This document shows, piece after piece, positions 1 through 8,618 of a DNA stretch of 64,000 bases. Position numbers and translations under genes: made by a program. The notes beneath the pieces were generated by a model, which was given only the letters and a program-made list of their open reading frames with translations, was not told the origin of the DNA and ran no database searches. Source of the DNA: Amycolatopsis sp. (GTDB lineage Bacteria; Actinomycetota; Actinomycetes; Mycobacteriales; Pseudonocardiaceae). The stretch is taken from the NCBI RefSeq assembly GCF_025464955.1, contig NZ_JAODNM010000098.1:1-64000 (forward strand), in the 5' to 3' direction. Numbering within the stretch: the first letter of the stretch is position 1; each line of letters opens with the position of its first letter.

Positions 1-146
1 TGGAACTGCGCTTCATCACCGCCCAGCTCACCCTCGCCCACACCAACCCCGCCATGGCAGAACTGATCCCGCTGGCCGAGCAGAGTCTCGCCGAGGCCGA
101 ACGCGCCATCGACGAACTGTGGACCCCCGCACCCGCACTGGTTTGA
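1..146 (+). CDS. C-terminal end of an FMN-dependent NADH-azoreductase-like protein (cut by window edge)
   Basis: The reading frame enters from the left edge (first full codon at position 3) and stops at TGA 144-146, giving the last 47 residues of a flavodoxin-fold NAD(P)H oxidoreductase. The segment ITAQLTLAHTNPAMAELIPL is typical of the end of the azoreductase/NADH-quinone reductase family, which reduces azo or quinone substrates with FMN. A related C-terminal fragment lies on the minus strand at 27507-27830 with the near-identical stretch ITAQLTLAEVNPAMAELIPL. Whether the copy here is complete cannot be told from this window. Confidence 0.6.
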   Translation, partial: ELRFITAQLTLAHTNPAMAELIPLAEQSLAEAERAIDELWTPAPALV

Positions 147-197
147 GGCACGGGGGTCCCACTCGGCAGAACCTCGGTGCCACCACCTGGAGTGATC

Positions 198-330
198 ATG
201 TTCGTGGCCTACGCGGTCATCGCGGTCCTGCTGGCACTCGCTCTGCCCGCCTCCGCCAGCACCAAGCTCCCCGCCACGAGCGCGTCGCACGACGTTCACC
301 GAACGCGGCGTACCACCGAGCTGATACGCG
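198..330 (+). pseudogene. DoxX-family N-terminal fragment, frameshifted
   Basis: ATG 198 opens a hydrophobic start (MFVAYAVIAVLLALALPASA, then STKL) that matches the start of the intact DoxX protein at 4801-5154 (MSTAYGVIAILLALLLLVSA, then ASKL). After about 25 residues the frame is lost, but another frame reads FTERGVP, like VELGVP in the intact gene, before homology ends. The rest of the roughly 115-residue membrane protein is missing; the tail of a broken aldo/keto reductase on the other strand begins at 346. It follows the azoreductase end by about 50 bp. Confidence 0.5.
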
Positions 331-345
331 TTCCCCAGCCGCGAC

Positions 346-842
346 TCAATAGCAATAGCGCGCGAAGTTCTTGTCGTTGAGAAGCGAGTCTTTGAATGCC
401 TTGAACATTTCGGCCCGGCGCTCCTCGGCGGCGTGCCCATCCGGGTGCCGGTGGCAGGCTCGACGCCCCGTCGGTACTTACCGGCGAGCATGCCGCTCGC
501 CAGTGGGAAGTACGGAAGGACCGCCATGTCGTTGCGCTCGACTACGGCGATCAGCTCGGCACCACGGGCGGGCCGCTCAGGGAGCGTACTGGCGTGTGCA
601 CCGGAACTTTCGCACCGAAGCAGGATGAGCTCGTTCTCCACCGCCACGAACCGCGCTGTCCCCTGACTCGCAGCCAGCTTCGTCACCTCATCGATCCGGC
701 CGGCCGAGAAGTTGGAGCACGCGATCTCGCGCACCTCGCCGGCCTTGATCAACTCATCGAGCGCGCCGACGGCCTCCTCGATCGGCAACCTCGCGTCGGC
801 TGTGTGCAGGTAATAGAGATCGATATGGTCCGTGCCCTGACC
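346..842 (-). pseudogene. Aldo/keto reductase, central fragment with frameshift
   Basis: Read on the minus strand from 842, the frame gives GTDHIDLYYLH, then IKAGEVREIACSNFS and LPYFPLASGMLAGKYRRG, all core motifs of NADPH-dependent aldo/keto reductases (beta strands carrying the catalytic-His region and the substrate and cofactor pocket). A frameshift near 430 moves the homology to another frame (RAEMFKAFKDSLLNDKNFA, 361-417) and a stop follows at 346. The N-terminal third, with the D/Y/K catalytic residues, is missing; a peptidase fragment begins at the break on the opposite strand. The missing C-terminal end of the same kind of protein lies at 49408-49599. Confidence 0.6.
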
Positions 843-1289
843 AAGGCCAACAATGCCCGTGGCTGGACCGAATCGGCGTGGAACTCCCACGGCGGGGCCG
901 CGGGCAGCGGCTGTTCGGCGTGGATCGCCAAGCCGGCCTGGCAGACTGATGCAAACTGTCCGGGCCGGATGGTCGCCGACATCGCCGCGGACGCCGACCC
1001 GAACACCGGGCCAGCGGTGTACGACAGCCACGACGGACACACCTGGACCATCGTCCGTGGCACCAGCGTGTCCTCCCCGTTCATCACCGGGGTGATCGGT
1101 CTGGCCGGCAATCCCGGCCAGTTCCCCGACGCGTCCTCGTTCTACGGGCGCACCAGTGGTCTCAACGATGTGCTGACCGGGAACAACATTGAAGCCCAGG
1201 ACTGTGATGGTGACTACCAGTGCAACGCCGGACCGGGCTATGACGGTCCCACCGGCAACGGCACCCCGAACGGACTCGCCGCCTTCTGA
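843..1289 (+). pseudogene. C-terminal fragment of a subtilase/sedolisin-type secreted peptidase
   Basis: From about 840 the plus frame reads NARGWTESAW, IAKPAWQTD, ADIAADADPNTGPAVYDS and RGTSVSSPFITGVIGLAGN, then YQCNAGPGYDGPTGNGTPNG to the stop at 1289. This is the last ~150 residues of a bacterial S8/S53-like serine peptidase; GTSVSS holds the expected nucleophile Ser. The signal peptide and other catalytic residues are absent. The open frame continues 5' through the antisense of the aldo/keto reductase remnant to 594, a chance fusion made at a recombination junction near 833-843. Confidence 0.55.
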
Positions 1290-1668
1290 GTCCGTTCCTG
1301 CGACAACTCGACCATGCTCGACAGGTCGATAGCTCGATAGCTCGTTGCGATGGGGCCGACGCTGAATCAGCAGCGGCCCCCATCGATCAGTTTGGACCCC
1401 GACCGTTAGTTTGATCTACCGGGCCTGTCGGCGCTAACTTATTTCGACTCTGGCACGAGAAGAGTCACTCGGTGACGGCGGGCACGGAACGCTCGCTCAT
1501 GCCGCGAGCTGCTTGCTCAGCGCACCGTCTCGCCGACGCTCCCGACGAGTTCACGATATGTGGCCAGTGGTCGGGCAATGCAGTCGATGACAACCGGCAA
1601 GAGCCCGTGCCCGCTGGTCGGTGATGGTGCCAGGCCCGCGCCCGCGCCCACGGTCCGACCGGAAATCG
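1290..1668. other. Intergenic stretch without a recognisable gene
   Basis: Apart from the hairpin at 1348-1385, no frame here gives a protein I recognise. It separates the peptidase remnant (plus strand) from the stop codon of the ferric-reductase-like gene (minus strand). Confidence 0.5.
1348..1385. terminator. Hairpin after the peptidase remnant
   Basis: GATGGGGCCG (1349-1358) pairs with CGGCCCCCATC (1374-1384) with a single bulged C and a 15-nt loop. It lies 60 bp past the peptidase stop and on the far side of the end of the ferric-reductase-like gene. There is no clear T-tract, so termination is inferred from shape and place. Confidence 0.4.
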
Positions 1669-3021
1669 CTAACGGAACGCGAAGTGCTCGGCGTGGATGT
1701 AGTCGCGCGGTATGCCGTGCCGGCGCAGGTCGCGCCCAAGCGCGTCGACCATCGCGGCCGGTCCGCACAGGAACACATGCGTGTCAGCGTCCAGGGTGCC
1801 CGCCAGGGCGCTGATCCGGTCGACCGTGAGCCGGCCGTGGTCTCGGGTGAAGACCGGGTGCAGGGTCAGGTTGGGCAGCCGCTCGGCGGCCGCGCCCAGA
1901 TCGGGCAGGAACACCGCGTCGGCCTCGGTCGTGGTGCTGTAGAACAGATCGATGCGCTCCGGCTCGGGCACCCGCTCGGTCGTCAGCCAACCAAGGAACG
2001 GCGCGACCCCGATGCCGCCGGCGATCCAGATCTGGCGCGGACCACCGACCGTGTGGTCGAACATGCCGTAGGGACCGGTGATCACCGCAGGCAGCCCCGG
2101 ATGCAGGTTTTCGTGCATGCGTCGGGTGTCCCGGCCGAGCGAGCGGACGGTGAGCCGGACCGATCCGTCCGGCGACGTCCCGGCGACGCTGAACGGGTGT
2201 TCCCGCCAACGGTGCTCCCCGCCAACGCTCAGATAGACGAACTGACCGCCCCGCAACGGCGGGCGATCGCCGGTCGGAGTCAGCACGATGTCGGTGACCT
2301 CCGGCGACGGCCGGAGCACGGCATCGACCAGGTAGTCGGCCATCGGCGCCCGGCGCCGCAGGACGAGTTCGTCGTAGCCGTAGGCCAGCACGCCGGCACC
2401 GCTGATGATCAGGTAGATCGTCTTCAGCGAGACCGATCCCCCGATCACCCGGTCCAGCGCGAAGCCGTGCAGCACGGCGGCGAGCAGCAGCAGGCCGATG
2501 AACCGGTGCAGGATTAGCCAGAGCCGGTAGTTGACGCGCAGCACGCGGCTGACCCTGGCCAGCGAAATCAGAATGAACGCGATCAGTCCGAAAAAGGCGA
2601 GGACGCCGAGGGCCCTGCCCGCCTGCTCGGAGAAGGTGAGGTCCTGCGGGGTGTTGGTGCGGGCGTTTCCGCGCCCGGTGACGAGCACGTGCGGAATGAA
2701 CAACAGCATGGCCGAGATGGCATACAGGCGGTGCCAGAAGTACATTCGGTCCAGGCCACCGAACCACCGTTCGAGCGAGGTGAGACGAGTGGCCAGAATC
2801 GTGGTCCAGGTCATCAGGTAGACGGCGAGGACGCCGAGTACTTCGCCGAAGAGATACGAGGTGGCGATGTCGGCCGGCCTGAGCCAGTCCCAGGCCAGCA
2901 CCAGCGCGACCGCGCCGACCACGACCGCCACCGGGCCGACGTGCCGCAGCTTCAGGCGGACGTCCATCGGCCGGCGCAGGATCCGGGCGAGATAAATCGC
3001 GATAGCGGCCAGGAACGCCAT
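1669..3021 (-). CDS. Ferric reductase-like membrane flavoprotein (NOX/FNR type)
   Basis: A 450-residue protein with a heme-binding ferric-reductase-like membrane domain (about residues 30-215, paired histidines at 97/111 and 172/185) and a ferredoxin-reductase-like half. The FAD motif HPFS is at 275-278, the NAD(P)H site GGIGVAPF at 335-342 and CGPAAM at 419-424. It should pass electrons from NAD(P)H through FAD and heme across the membrane to ferric iron, oxygen or another acceptor. ATG 3021 is chosen over upstream starts because AGGAGG ends just before it and the hydrophobic region follows directly. It stands alone between two graveyard segments; the in vivo acceptor is unknown. Confidence 0.8.
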   Translation of the reverse strand: MAFLAAIAIYLARILRRPMDVRLKLRHVGPVAVVVGAVALVLAWDWLRPADIATSYLFGEVLGVLAVYLMTWTTILATRLTSLERWFGGLDRMYFWHRLYAISAMLLFIPHVLVTGRGNARTNTPQDLTFSEQAGRALGVLAFFGLIAFILISLARVSRVLRVNYRLWLILHRFIGLLLLAAVLHGFALDRVIGGSVSLKTIYLIISGAGVLAYGYDELVLRRRAPMADYLVDAVLRPSPEVTDIVLTPTGDRPPLRGGQFVYLSVGGEHRWREHPFSVAGTSPDGSVRLTVRSLGRDTRRMHENLHPGLPAVITGPYGMFDHTVGGPRQIWIAGGIGVAPFLGWLTTERVPEPERIDLFYSTTTEADAVFLPDLGAAAERLPNLTLHPVFTRDHGRLTVDRISALAGTLDADTHVFLCGPAAMVDALGRDLRRHGIPRDYIHAEHFAFR

Positions 3022-3261
3022 GATCCTCCTTCTCTTTCGTCGAGCCGCGCAGTCCATTGTGGGAGCGCTCCGCGCAGCTGACCGGCGTGCGCAGCTCCTC
3101 CTGAAGCGCAGGCAGGACACGCTGACCAAGCCTGCCACTCGAAGGCATATCGTCGCAGGTCAGGGTTCTCCAGGCGAGCTGAGATCAGGAACGGGTGATC
3201 GTGCCGCTGCACTACTGTCTGACCCACCACCTGCTCTCAGTCCCCGCAGCACTCCTTCGGC

Positions 3262-3626
3262 GTGACACGGCCGTCTTCACCGCGCTGGGCGCCATTTTCC
3301 GACGGACGGATCGCACCGGCCCCCGGCGGGGTCCTCATCCGCGCGACCGCATTGGCTCCGTTGTCGGCGCGGTCCGCATCAGCGGCGACACTTCCCCCGA
3401 ATGACGAGGTCTGCGCCGCTCGATCAGCCGACGTGGCAACGCTGGAAGCGTTCTGCCGCCCCGGTCCGCTGCGCCAGGCAGCCGTCGCGCTGCACCGGCA
3501 CCACAGCTCGCTGGCCGACAGGCTGGCGCACTTCGAGGACGCGCTGGGCCGGCGGCTGGACGAGCCGGTGACCCGTTCCGTGCCCGGCTCGCGCTGCTCG
3601 CCCGCCGCCTCGCCGACCACGGCTGA
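3262..3626 (+). pseudogene. PucR/CdaR-type regulator, C-terminal HTH fragment with frameshift
   Basis: The frame from 3262 gives a run ending in TLEAFCRPGPLRQAAVALHR then HHSSLADRLAHFEDALGRRL, the C-terminal helix-turn-helix pattern of PucR-family activators. After DEP (about 3567) the homology jumps frame and resumes as PFRARLALLARRLADHG with a stop at 3624-3626, the expected end of the family. The N-terminal part is missing. It ends exactly beside the stop codon of the convergent esterase gene (3627). It may be the former regulator of that gene or a transferred scrap. Confidence 0.5.
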
Positions 3627-4577
3627 TCAGCCCGGTTCCATGCCCAGCGCGCGGGCGAGCACGGCGGTTGCCTCGGCGGTTTCCCGCCTGGTCAACGTCG
3701 CCTGCTGCACCATGCGCGAGCCGTGGAACGTGCCGGGGAATAGGTGCAGCTCCACGGTCACCCCGGCGGCCAGCAGCGCCTGGGCGTAGGCGATTCCCTC
3801 GTCGCGCAGCGGGTCGAACTCCATCGCCGAGATGTAGGCAGGCGGCAGGTTCCCGAGGTCGGTCGCCCTGGCCGGGGCCGCGTAGACCGGGACGTTCTCG
3901 GTGCCCCGGACACCCGCGCCGAGGTAGCGGTCCCAGCTGAGCTCCGCCAGCGGCCGGTTCCACAGCGGAGTGTCGACGAACGCGCGCATGCTCGGCGTCT
4001 CCAGCCGGTCGTCGATCTCGGGAACGCCGAGGTACTGGAACGCGATCGCCGGTCCACCCCGGTCCCGGGCCAGCAGGGCGAGCGCCGCACACAACCCGCC
4101 GCCCGCGCTCGTGCCGTGGATCGCGATCCTGGCCGGGTCGACACCCAGCTCCGCGGCGTGCTTCGCGGTCCAGGACAGCGCCGCGTAGCAGTCCTCCAGC
4201 CCGGCGGGGAACGGCGCCTCCGGTGCGAGCCGGTAATCCACCGACAGCACAACAACGCCCAGCTCGCGGGCGAATGCGAGATCGCGCGGCGCATCTGCCT
4301 CGATGCTACCGACGATGAACCCGCCACCGTGCACGTCGACGATCGCGGCAGGCGCCGCGATCCGGTCCGGCGTGTAGACGCGCACCCGGACATCGGGCGC
4401 GCCGTCAGGACCGGGCACGAACTCGTCGCGGACGGAGACCCCAGTGGTATCCGGCTCGCCGAAAATGTCGTTGAACGCGTCCTTCATCCGCGCGCGCGTG
4501 GTGGGCAGATCCGTGAAATCGTTCTCGGGGAGCATCAGAACAGCGGCGGCGAGCTCGGGGTCGAATGCGTACGCCAT
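3627..4577 (-). CDS. Alpha/beta hydrolase, hormone-sensitive-lipase family (family IV esterase)
   Basis: A 316-residue esterase/lipase. The oxyanion motif HGGG is at residues 83-86, the nucleophile elbow GTSAGG at 155-160 (Ser157), the acid in FDPLRDE (Asp255) and the base in TFHG (His285), so the catalytic set is complete. It should hydrolyse short to medium acyl esters in the cytoplasm. ATG 4577 is preceded by GAGAGGAAG. It is downstream of doxX on the same strand but separated by 223 bp, so probably has its own promoter. A second, different member of the family lies at 49695. Confidence 0.85.
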   Translation of the reverse strand: MAYAFDPELAAAVLMLPENDFTDLPTTRARMKDAFNDIFGEPDTTGVSVRDEFVPGPDGAPDVRVRVYTPDRIAAPAAIVDVHGGGFIVGSIEADAPRDLAFARELGVVVLSVDYRLAPEAPFPAGLEDCYAALSWTAKHAAELGVDPARIAIHGTSAGGGLCAALALLARDRGGPAIAFQYLGVPEIDDRLETPSMRAFVDTPLWNRPLAELSWDRYLGAGVRGTENVPVYAAPARATDLGNLPPAYISAMEFDPLRDEGIAYAQALLAAGVTVELHLFPGTFHGSRMVQQATLTRRETAEATAVLARALGMEPG

Positions 4578-4800
4578 CGGCTTCCTCTCTGGACTCGGTA
4601 TGTTGATCCCATTTTTCGGTCGCTTGCACGAGTTGTCGCACCCGCCGCGCGTTGCCGGTACGCGGCCGCCCGCCCGCCAACCTCGCGCCCGAACTTCTGC
4701 CGCCACGAGACCGCGCACAACCTCGATGCGCGCAACCGTCGGCGACGGCGGAGCATCTCGCTGGAGCGCCTCACCCTGGACACCGCGGTGTCGCATACGG

Positions 4801-5154
4801 TCAGGTCGAGACCACCCGCAGGACCAGCGCGGCAGTCGCGATGGCCAGCAGCACGCTTGGGCTCGGCAGGCCCTTGAAATCATTCTTGCGCAGGTGGGCG
4901 CCGACTGCGCCGACGAAATAGAGCACCACGCCGATGGCGGCCGCGATGCCCAGCGGCGGGTACCAGAGCCCGAGTACAAGGCCGAACGCGCCGGCGATCT
5001 CGCATGCGGCCAGGAGCGGGAGTCCCCACAGCGGCACGCCGAGCTCAACAAAGCCTTCGACGACGCCTTTGGGGCGGCGGGTGAGTTTGCTGGCTGCCGA
5101 GACCAGCAGAAGCAGGGCCAGCAGGATCGCGATGACGCCGTAAGCGGTGGACAT
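4801..5154 (-). CDS. DoxX-family membrane protein
   Basis: A 117-residue protein with about four hydrophobic segments (MSTAYGVIAILLALLLLVSA at the start, then around 45-60, 68-88 and 98-115) typical of DoxX/DoxD-like proteins, whose exact role is rarely known; some support quinone or thiol redox reactions in the membrane. ATG 5154 gives the normal family length. It follows the FAA-hydrolase gene by 50 bp on the same strand, so may be the last gene of a three-gene unit starting at 6473. A broken relative is at 198. Confidence 0.75.
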   Translation of the reverse strand: MSTAYGVIAILLALLLLVSAASKLTRRPKGVVEGFVELGVPLWGLPLLAACEIAGAFGLVLGLWYPPLGIAAAIGVVLYFVGAVGAHLRKNDFKGLPSPSVLLAIATAALVLRVVST

Positions 5155-5204
5155 GTCTGCTCCAGATGATCGAGAGGTGTGCGGTGGAGCCGCTGGCCGG
5201 CGGC

Positions 5205-6026
5205 TCAGCTCTGGCCGAATACGTTGCGCAGTGGCGGCAAGTCGCCGAGCGTGATTTCTATGAGGTCGCCGGGAACGAGAAAACGTTCGCTCACGAACCC
5301 GACTCCTGAGGGCGAGCCCGTGCAGATGACATCGCCGGGCTGAAGTTCGATGCTGGCGCTGATTGCTTCGATCAACGTCGGCACATCGAAAAGAAGGTCT
5401 CCGAGAGTGGCCTGCTGTCGCAGTTCGCCGTTTACAGACGTCGTCAATTGGAGATCGGCGTGGTCGTGACCAGTCGTCAAAATTCCGGGACCGAGTGGTT
5501 TGAATCCCGGAAAGCCCTTCGAGACCAACATGCCGGCCATATCGCGTTGCGCGGCAGCGGCCTTCTGCACATCACGCGCGGTCACGTCGTTGACCGCTGT
5601 CAAGCCCGCAACGTAGGACCAGGCGTCGGCGGCAGCGACCTGGTAGGCAGGTCGAGATATGACTACTCCGATTTCACCCTCGTAGTCCACCTTGTTCGGT
5701 GCCGACGGTGGCGGCGGAATGACCTCACCACTCGCGAGCACTCCGTCGCTCGCGATCGGGAGGAATAGTGGGGTTTCAGGCACCGGCTGTCCGATTTCGT
5801 CGGCGTGGGAGCGGTAATTGAGTCCGACGAGCACGATATTCGCGGGTAGCACCGGTGGTCTGAGAGTGAGTGCGTCGAGATTCACCGACGGTCCGGCTGG
5901 ATGCCGAGTCAACTGGTCCCATTCTCCCGCGGCCAGGACGTCGTCGAGACTCTTGAGGCCGACCAGCAGAGTCGCGCCGCGATTGTCGACGCGGACGACA
6001 CCATCGGTCGTAGTGAAAACCTGCAT
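5205..6026 (-). CDS. Fumarylacetoacetate-hydrolase-family protein
   Basis: 273 residues of the FAH fold, which cleaves C-C bonds in or hydrates/decarboxylates 2-oxo acids from aromatic ring opening. Metal ligands are visible as YEGEIG (Glu116, Glu118) and Asp147 in NDVTARD; GFPGFKPLGP (171-180) and the C-terminal CTGSPSGVG loop are also typical. The N-terminal part lacks an extra domain, so this is the single-domain acylpyruvase/2-keto-4-pentenoate type. It abuts the NTF2-like gene upstream (stop immediately before its ATG), so the two are co-transcribed. Its substrate is not indicated by the sequence. Confidence 0.85.
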   Translation of the reverse strand: MQVFTTTDGVVRVDNRGATLLVGLKSLDDVLAAGEWDQLTRHPAGPSVNLDALTLRPPVLPANIVLVGLNYRSHADEIGQPVPETPLFLPIASDGVLASGEVIPPPPSAPNKVDYEGEIGVVISRPAYQVAAADAWSYVAGLTAVNDVTARDVQKAAAAQRDMAGMLVSKGFPGFKPLGPGILTTGHDHADLQLTTSVNGELRQQATLGDLLFDVPTLIEAISASIELQPGDVICTGSPSGVGFVSERFLVPGDLIEITLGDLPPLRNVFGQS

Positions 6027-6473
6027 TCAGGACTCCTGACTCAACATTTCGGAGACAGTCGGGCGTGAGGTGACTGTGTCGATGACCGTGGTCATCTCAC
6101 GCCGGCGAAGCAGCAAACCACCTGCGCCGTCGCGCACCCACGTGTCGCGGCAGTCGAAGATCGACATGGCGTATCCACCTGGTTCGGGCTCGATGCGGTG
6201 CACCGTCACAACGAAGTCGGCTTGAAACGACTCCTGATCACGGGCGGCGATGCGGAGGTTCGTCGGCACGTGGCGTGTGGTGTAACCGGCCTTCTCCCGG
6301 ACGGCCATCAGTTGGTCGTACACCGGTCGACCGACCCGCTTCTCCCCCTGGCCGATAGCGAAATCGGCGGTCAGCTGCCCAAGCGAGTCGGTGGCATGGC
6401 CGGTGTCGACGGCCGCGAAACCCTCCGCCACGAGCTGTTCGAGCTGACCACGGAGCTCCATAGGAATAGTCAC
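6027..6473 (-). CDS. NTF2/SnoaL-like protein
   Basis: 148 residues with the pattern of a cone-shaped NTF2-like fold: an N-terminal helix with VAEGFAAVDTGHATDSLGQL, a core strand region with RHVPTNLRI and FQADFVVTVHR, and the closing strands around RDTWVRDGAGGLLLRRREMT. Members act as small cyclases, dehydratases, hydroxylase subunits or ligand binders. It is the first gene of the unit NTF2-like, FAA hydrolase, DoxX and sits just downstream of an operator-like site (6508-6520). Confidence 0.65.
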   Translation of the reverse strand: MTIPMELRGQLEQLVAEGFAAVDTGHATDSLGQLTADFAIGQGEKRVGRPVYDQLMAVREKAGYTTRHVPTNLRIAARDQESFQADFVVTVHRIEPEPGGYAMSIFDCRDTWVRDGAGGLLLRRREMTTVIDTVTSRPTVSEMLSQES

Positions 6474-6507
6474 CCTACGATTATTAGCGCACTTGGATAG
6501 GATTTAC

Positions 6508-6520
6508 AAGTCACTCGCAT
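6508..6520. promoter_or_regulatory. Degenerate CAAG-N3-CTTG operator
   Basis: CAAGTCACTCGCA, 35 bp upstream of the NTF2-like start, matches the recurrent palindrome GCAAGTCRCTTGC with one changed base in the right half (CTCG for CTTG). A TTGAC follows at 6526 on the plus strand. See the finding on the shared palindrome. Confidence 0.35.
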
Positions 6521-6789
6521 ACGCTTGACGGTTGCATGCTCTACGGCTAGCCTGACATGTGGATGCCGAGCATCCGGTGAGTGCCAGACGTGGTTGACAC
6601 ACGGCCGGGCTGGCGCTCCCTCAGGCTCGCATCGAACGGACAACAAACGTCGGCACGTGCGTTGCGTCCGACGTCGTTGGCTGGGCCTAGCCCGCCGATA
6701 GCCAGCGGGCGGCAACCTGAGCAGGGAGGCGCAGATCATGTGTCGTCAACCGATACGTGGGAGAGCGCCAGGCTGCGCACGCCCGGGGA

Positions 6790-7160
6790 GGACCTATGGG
6801 GGCAATGTGTCCAACGGTCAGTCGGCAGGACTCGCGGCCTCGATCGATCCGAGCGTGAATGTAGTGGTCGCGCCGGCACCGGGATTGAGCGTCGGCGGCG
6901 ATGCCGCTGTCCTACCGAGCATATCCACGACGCTGAAGCCGGGCATCATCACCACGATTCCGTTCAGCATCACAGCACTTGCCGGAGCGCATGGTTCGAT
7001 CATCACCGACCATGCGCAGATCAAAATCGACTCGTGCATGGGTCCGGTGAGCCCACGGCCGTCCGCGATTTCCCGGTGGTCGAACATGCGCCAAGTGGGC
7101 CAACTCGCCAACCCGTTCAACTCCGCTGATCCCACCACCGATGAATCATTCGCGGTATAG
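6790..7160 (+). pseudogene. MspA-type porin, C-terminal remnant
   Basis: The frame to the stop at 7160 contains GLSVGGDAAVLPSISTTLKP, then GIITTIPF, and HAQIKIDSCMGPVSPRPSA. Mycobacterial MspA-family outer-membrane porins end in this way (a SLTLKPGT..T stretch and an IKIDGCVGP close). The signal peptide and first half of the beta-barrel are not found in any frame upstream, and the tail after SPRPSA does not look normal. If read correctly, the host has a mycolic-acid outer membrane. Confidence 0.4.
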
Positions 7161-7204
7161 CGAATGAGAGCCCGGAGCATGGCGGCTTCGCGTTTCCCAC
7201 GTCG

Positions 7205-7612
7205 TTCTCGTGGCGGGATGCAAGGACCGGGTCCACGAGATCCCGAGTGGCCGGGGAGTCGACATCATCCTGGACTCGGTGGGCGGCGACCGCCTCACCG
7301 ACAGTCCGCGCCGTCTCGCACCCAACGGGCGGGTCGCCGTTCTCGGTTCACCGGCGGTGAAACCCCCACCGTCAAGGTCAATCGCCTCCCCTGCGCAAGG
7401 TGTCGGTTCACGCTGCGGATTGGGGCGCGTACATGCATACCGATCGCCGCTACCCGGCCCGCCAGTGGGCGGCCGTCGAGCGACTCCTCGAATCTGGCGC
7501 GCTGCACCTCGCCGAATCCACGCGACCCAGTTGTTCGAACACGCCATCGAGGCACTGCGGGCGCTCGAAATCCGCTCTGCCCCCCGGCAAGTTCGCACTC
7601 TCCGTCCACCCT
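7205..7612 (+). pseudogene. Zinc-independent quinone oxidoreductase (MDR superfamily), multiply frameshifted
   Basis: Homology to the second half of an NADPH:quinone oxidoreductase runs through three frames. VHEIPSGRGVDIILDSVGGD and LAPNGRVAVLG are in one frame (from 7231). GGETPTVKVNRL follows in a second. WGAYMHTDRRYPARQWAAVE and RLLESGALH are in a third (about 7418-7510), and EHAIEALRALEIRSA is back in the first. At least three indels are needed, and the N-terminal half is absent. The remnant ends shortly before the crotonase gene at 7661. Confidence 0.6.
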
Positions 7613-7660
7613 TCCTGACAATCAGGAAATTCGCGGCACTCTTCTACGAGAAAGTTCTCG

Positions 7661-8524
7661 ATGAGCAACTCAACTTCGACGATTGATCCGGTACTGCTCA
7701 TCGAGCAGCGAGGAAGTGTGCGGATCCTCACGTTCAATCGGCCCAAATCGCGCAACGCGCTGAACCCAGCCCTTATCGGCAGGCTCCGCACTGAACTCGC
7801 TGCCGCCGACGCCGACGAGAAGACCGACGCCGTCATCCTCACCGGCTCCGACCCCGCGTTCTGTGCCGGAGTCGACCTGCGGGAGTTCGCTAACATCGGC
7901 GACGATGTCAAGACATCAGATGACGGCGTACCCACCGGACACCCGTGGCGTCCGCTGGCCAAACCTGTGATCGGCGCGATCAACGGTGCCGCAGTCACCG
8001 GCGGCCTCGAACTCGCACTGGCCTGCGACTTCCTCATCGCCTCGGACCGTGCTCGGTTCGCCGACACCCACGCCCGGGTCGGGCTAGTACCCAGGTGGGG
8101 TCTGACGTCACGGCTTCCCGCCGCGGTGGGCCGGGGGTTCGCGCGACGCATGAGCCTTTCCGGCGACTTCGTCACCGCGGCGGAGGCTCTGCGGGTGGGG
8201 CTGGTGACGCAGGTGGTCGAGCACGAAACCCTATTGGCTGCGACGGTCGAGGCCGTGTTGTCGATAGTCGGCAACGACCAACCTGGCGTCCGCACTCTGC
8301 TCTCGTCGTACCGCCGTGCCGAAGAGCATATGGTCGATCCCGCGCTACAGGTCGAGGACGAGACCGCACAGAACTGGATGAAGGATTTCGAACCTTCGCG
8401 AGTCGCCGACCGGCGGGCGGAGGTAGTAAGCCGTGGCCGCATGCAGAATGCCGTCAGCAGTTCCCACGGATCGGCTGAAGCGCCGCTGCCGCAATCACAT
8501 CGAGCCGGCCCGAGCCCGTCTTAA
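7661..8524 (+). CDS. Enoyl-CoA hydratase/isomerase family protein with repeat-encoded tail
   Basis: 287 residues; crotonase fold with the two oxyanion-hole segments DPAFCAGVDL (about 65-73) and NGAAVTGGLELALACD (108-123). The segment that normally carries the first catalytic Glu reads ADTHARVGLVPRWG, and I see neither of the two glutamates of classical hydratases, so the reaction may be another CoA chemistry. Residues after about 266 (SSSHGSAEAPLPQ and on) are encoded by the 149-bp repeat at 8460-8608, so the natural C-terminus is probably near VVSRGRMQNAV. It heads a plus-strand run of four CoA-related genes. Confidence 0.8.
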   Translation: MSNSTSTIDPVLLIEQRGSVRILTFNRPKSRNALNPALIGRLRTELAAADADEKTDAVILTGSDPAFCAGVDLREFANIGDDVKTSDDGVPTGHPWRPLAKPVIGAINGAAVTGGLELALACDFLIASDRARFADTHARVGLVPRWGLTSRLPAAVGRGFARRMSLSGDFVTAAEALRVGLVTQVVEHETLLAATVEAVLSIVGNDQPGVRTLLSSYRRAEEHMVDPALQVEDETAQNWMKDFEPSRVADRRAEVVSRGRMQNAVSSSHGSAEAPLPQSHRAGPSPS

Positions 8525-8608
8525 TCCGGTCCGTGCCTATGAACGGCAAGGCGTTGCCCGATCTCAGCCCGAGTGGCGGCCGGAACGACGAAGAGCACTC
8601 CGGCTGAG
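8460..8608 (+). repeat. 149-bp dispersed element, copy 1 (inverted copy at 40363-40509)
   Basis: This segment aligns end to end with the reverse complement of 40363-40509: about 17 mismatches and 2 single-base gaps, roughly 87% identity. It begins GTTCCCACGGATCGGCTGAA and ends CACTCCGGCTGAG. The distal end folds (CTCAGCC..GAGTGG / CACTC..CGGCTGAG), better in copy 2. In both places it starts at or just past the 3' end of a CoA-pathway gene on the same strand. Confidence 0.8.
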
Positions 8609-8618
8609 GCAATATTTG

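Noticed and set aside
1784..3148. A 454-codon frame overlapping the ferric-reductase-like gene on the same strand
   Set aside because: It is a shifted reading of the same DNA with an R/P/G-rich composition and no family motifs; the other frame has heme, FAD and NADH motifs.
4640..4800. A possible second PucR-like scrap upstream of the esterase gene
   Set aside because: One frame has a loosely HTH-like HNLDARNRR run but no other family residues; not supportable.
3744..5169. Long plus-strand frames opposite the esterase and DoxX genes
   Set aside because: Antisense shadows in GC-rich DNA; the minus strand has complete catalytic motifs and ribosome sites.
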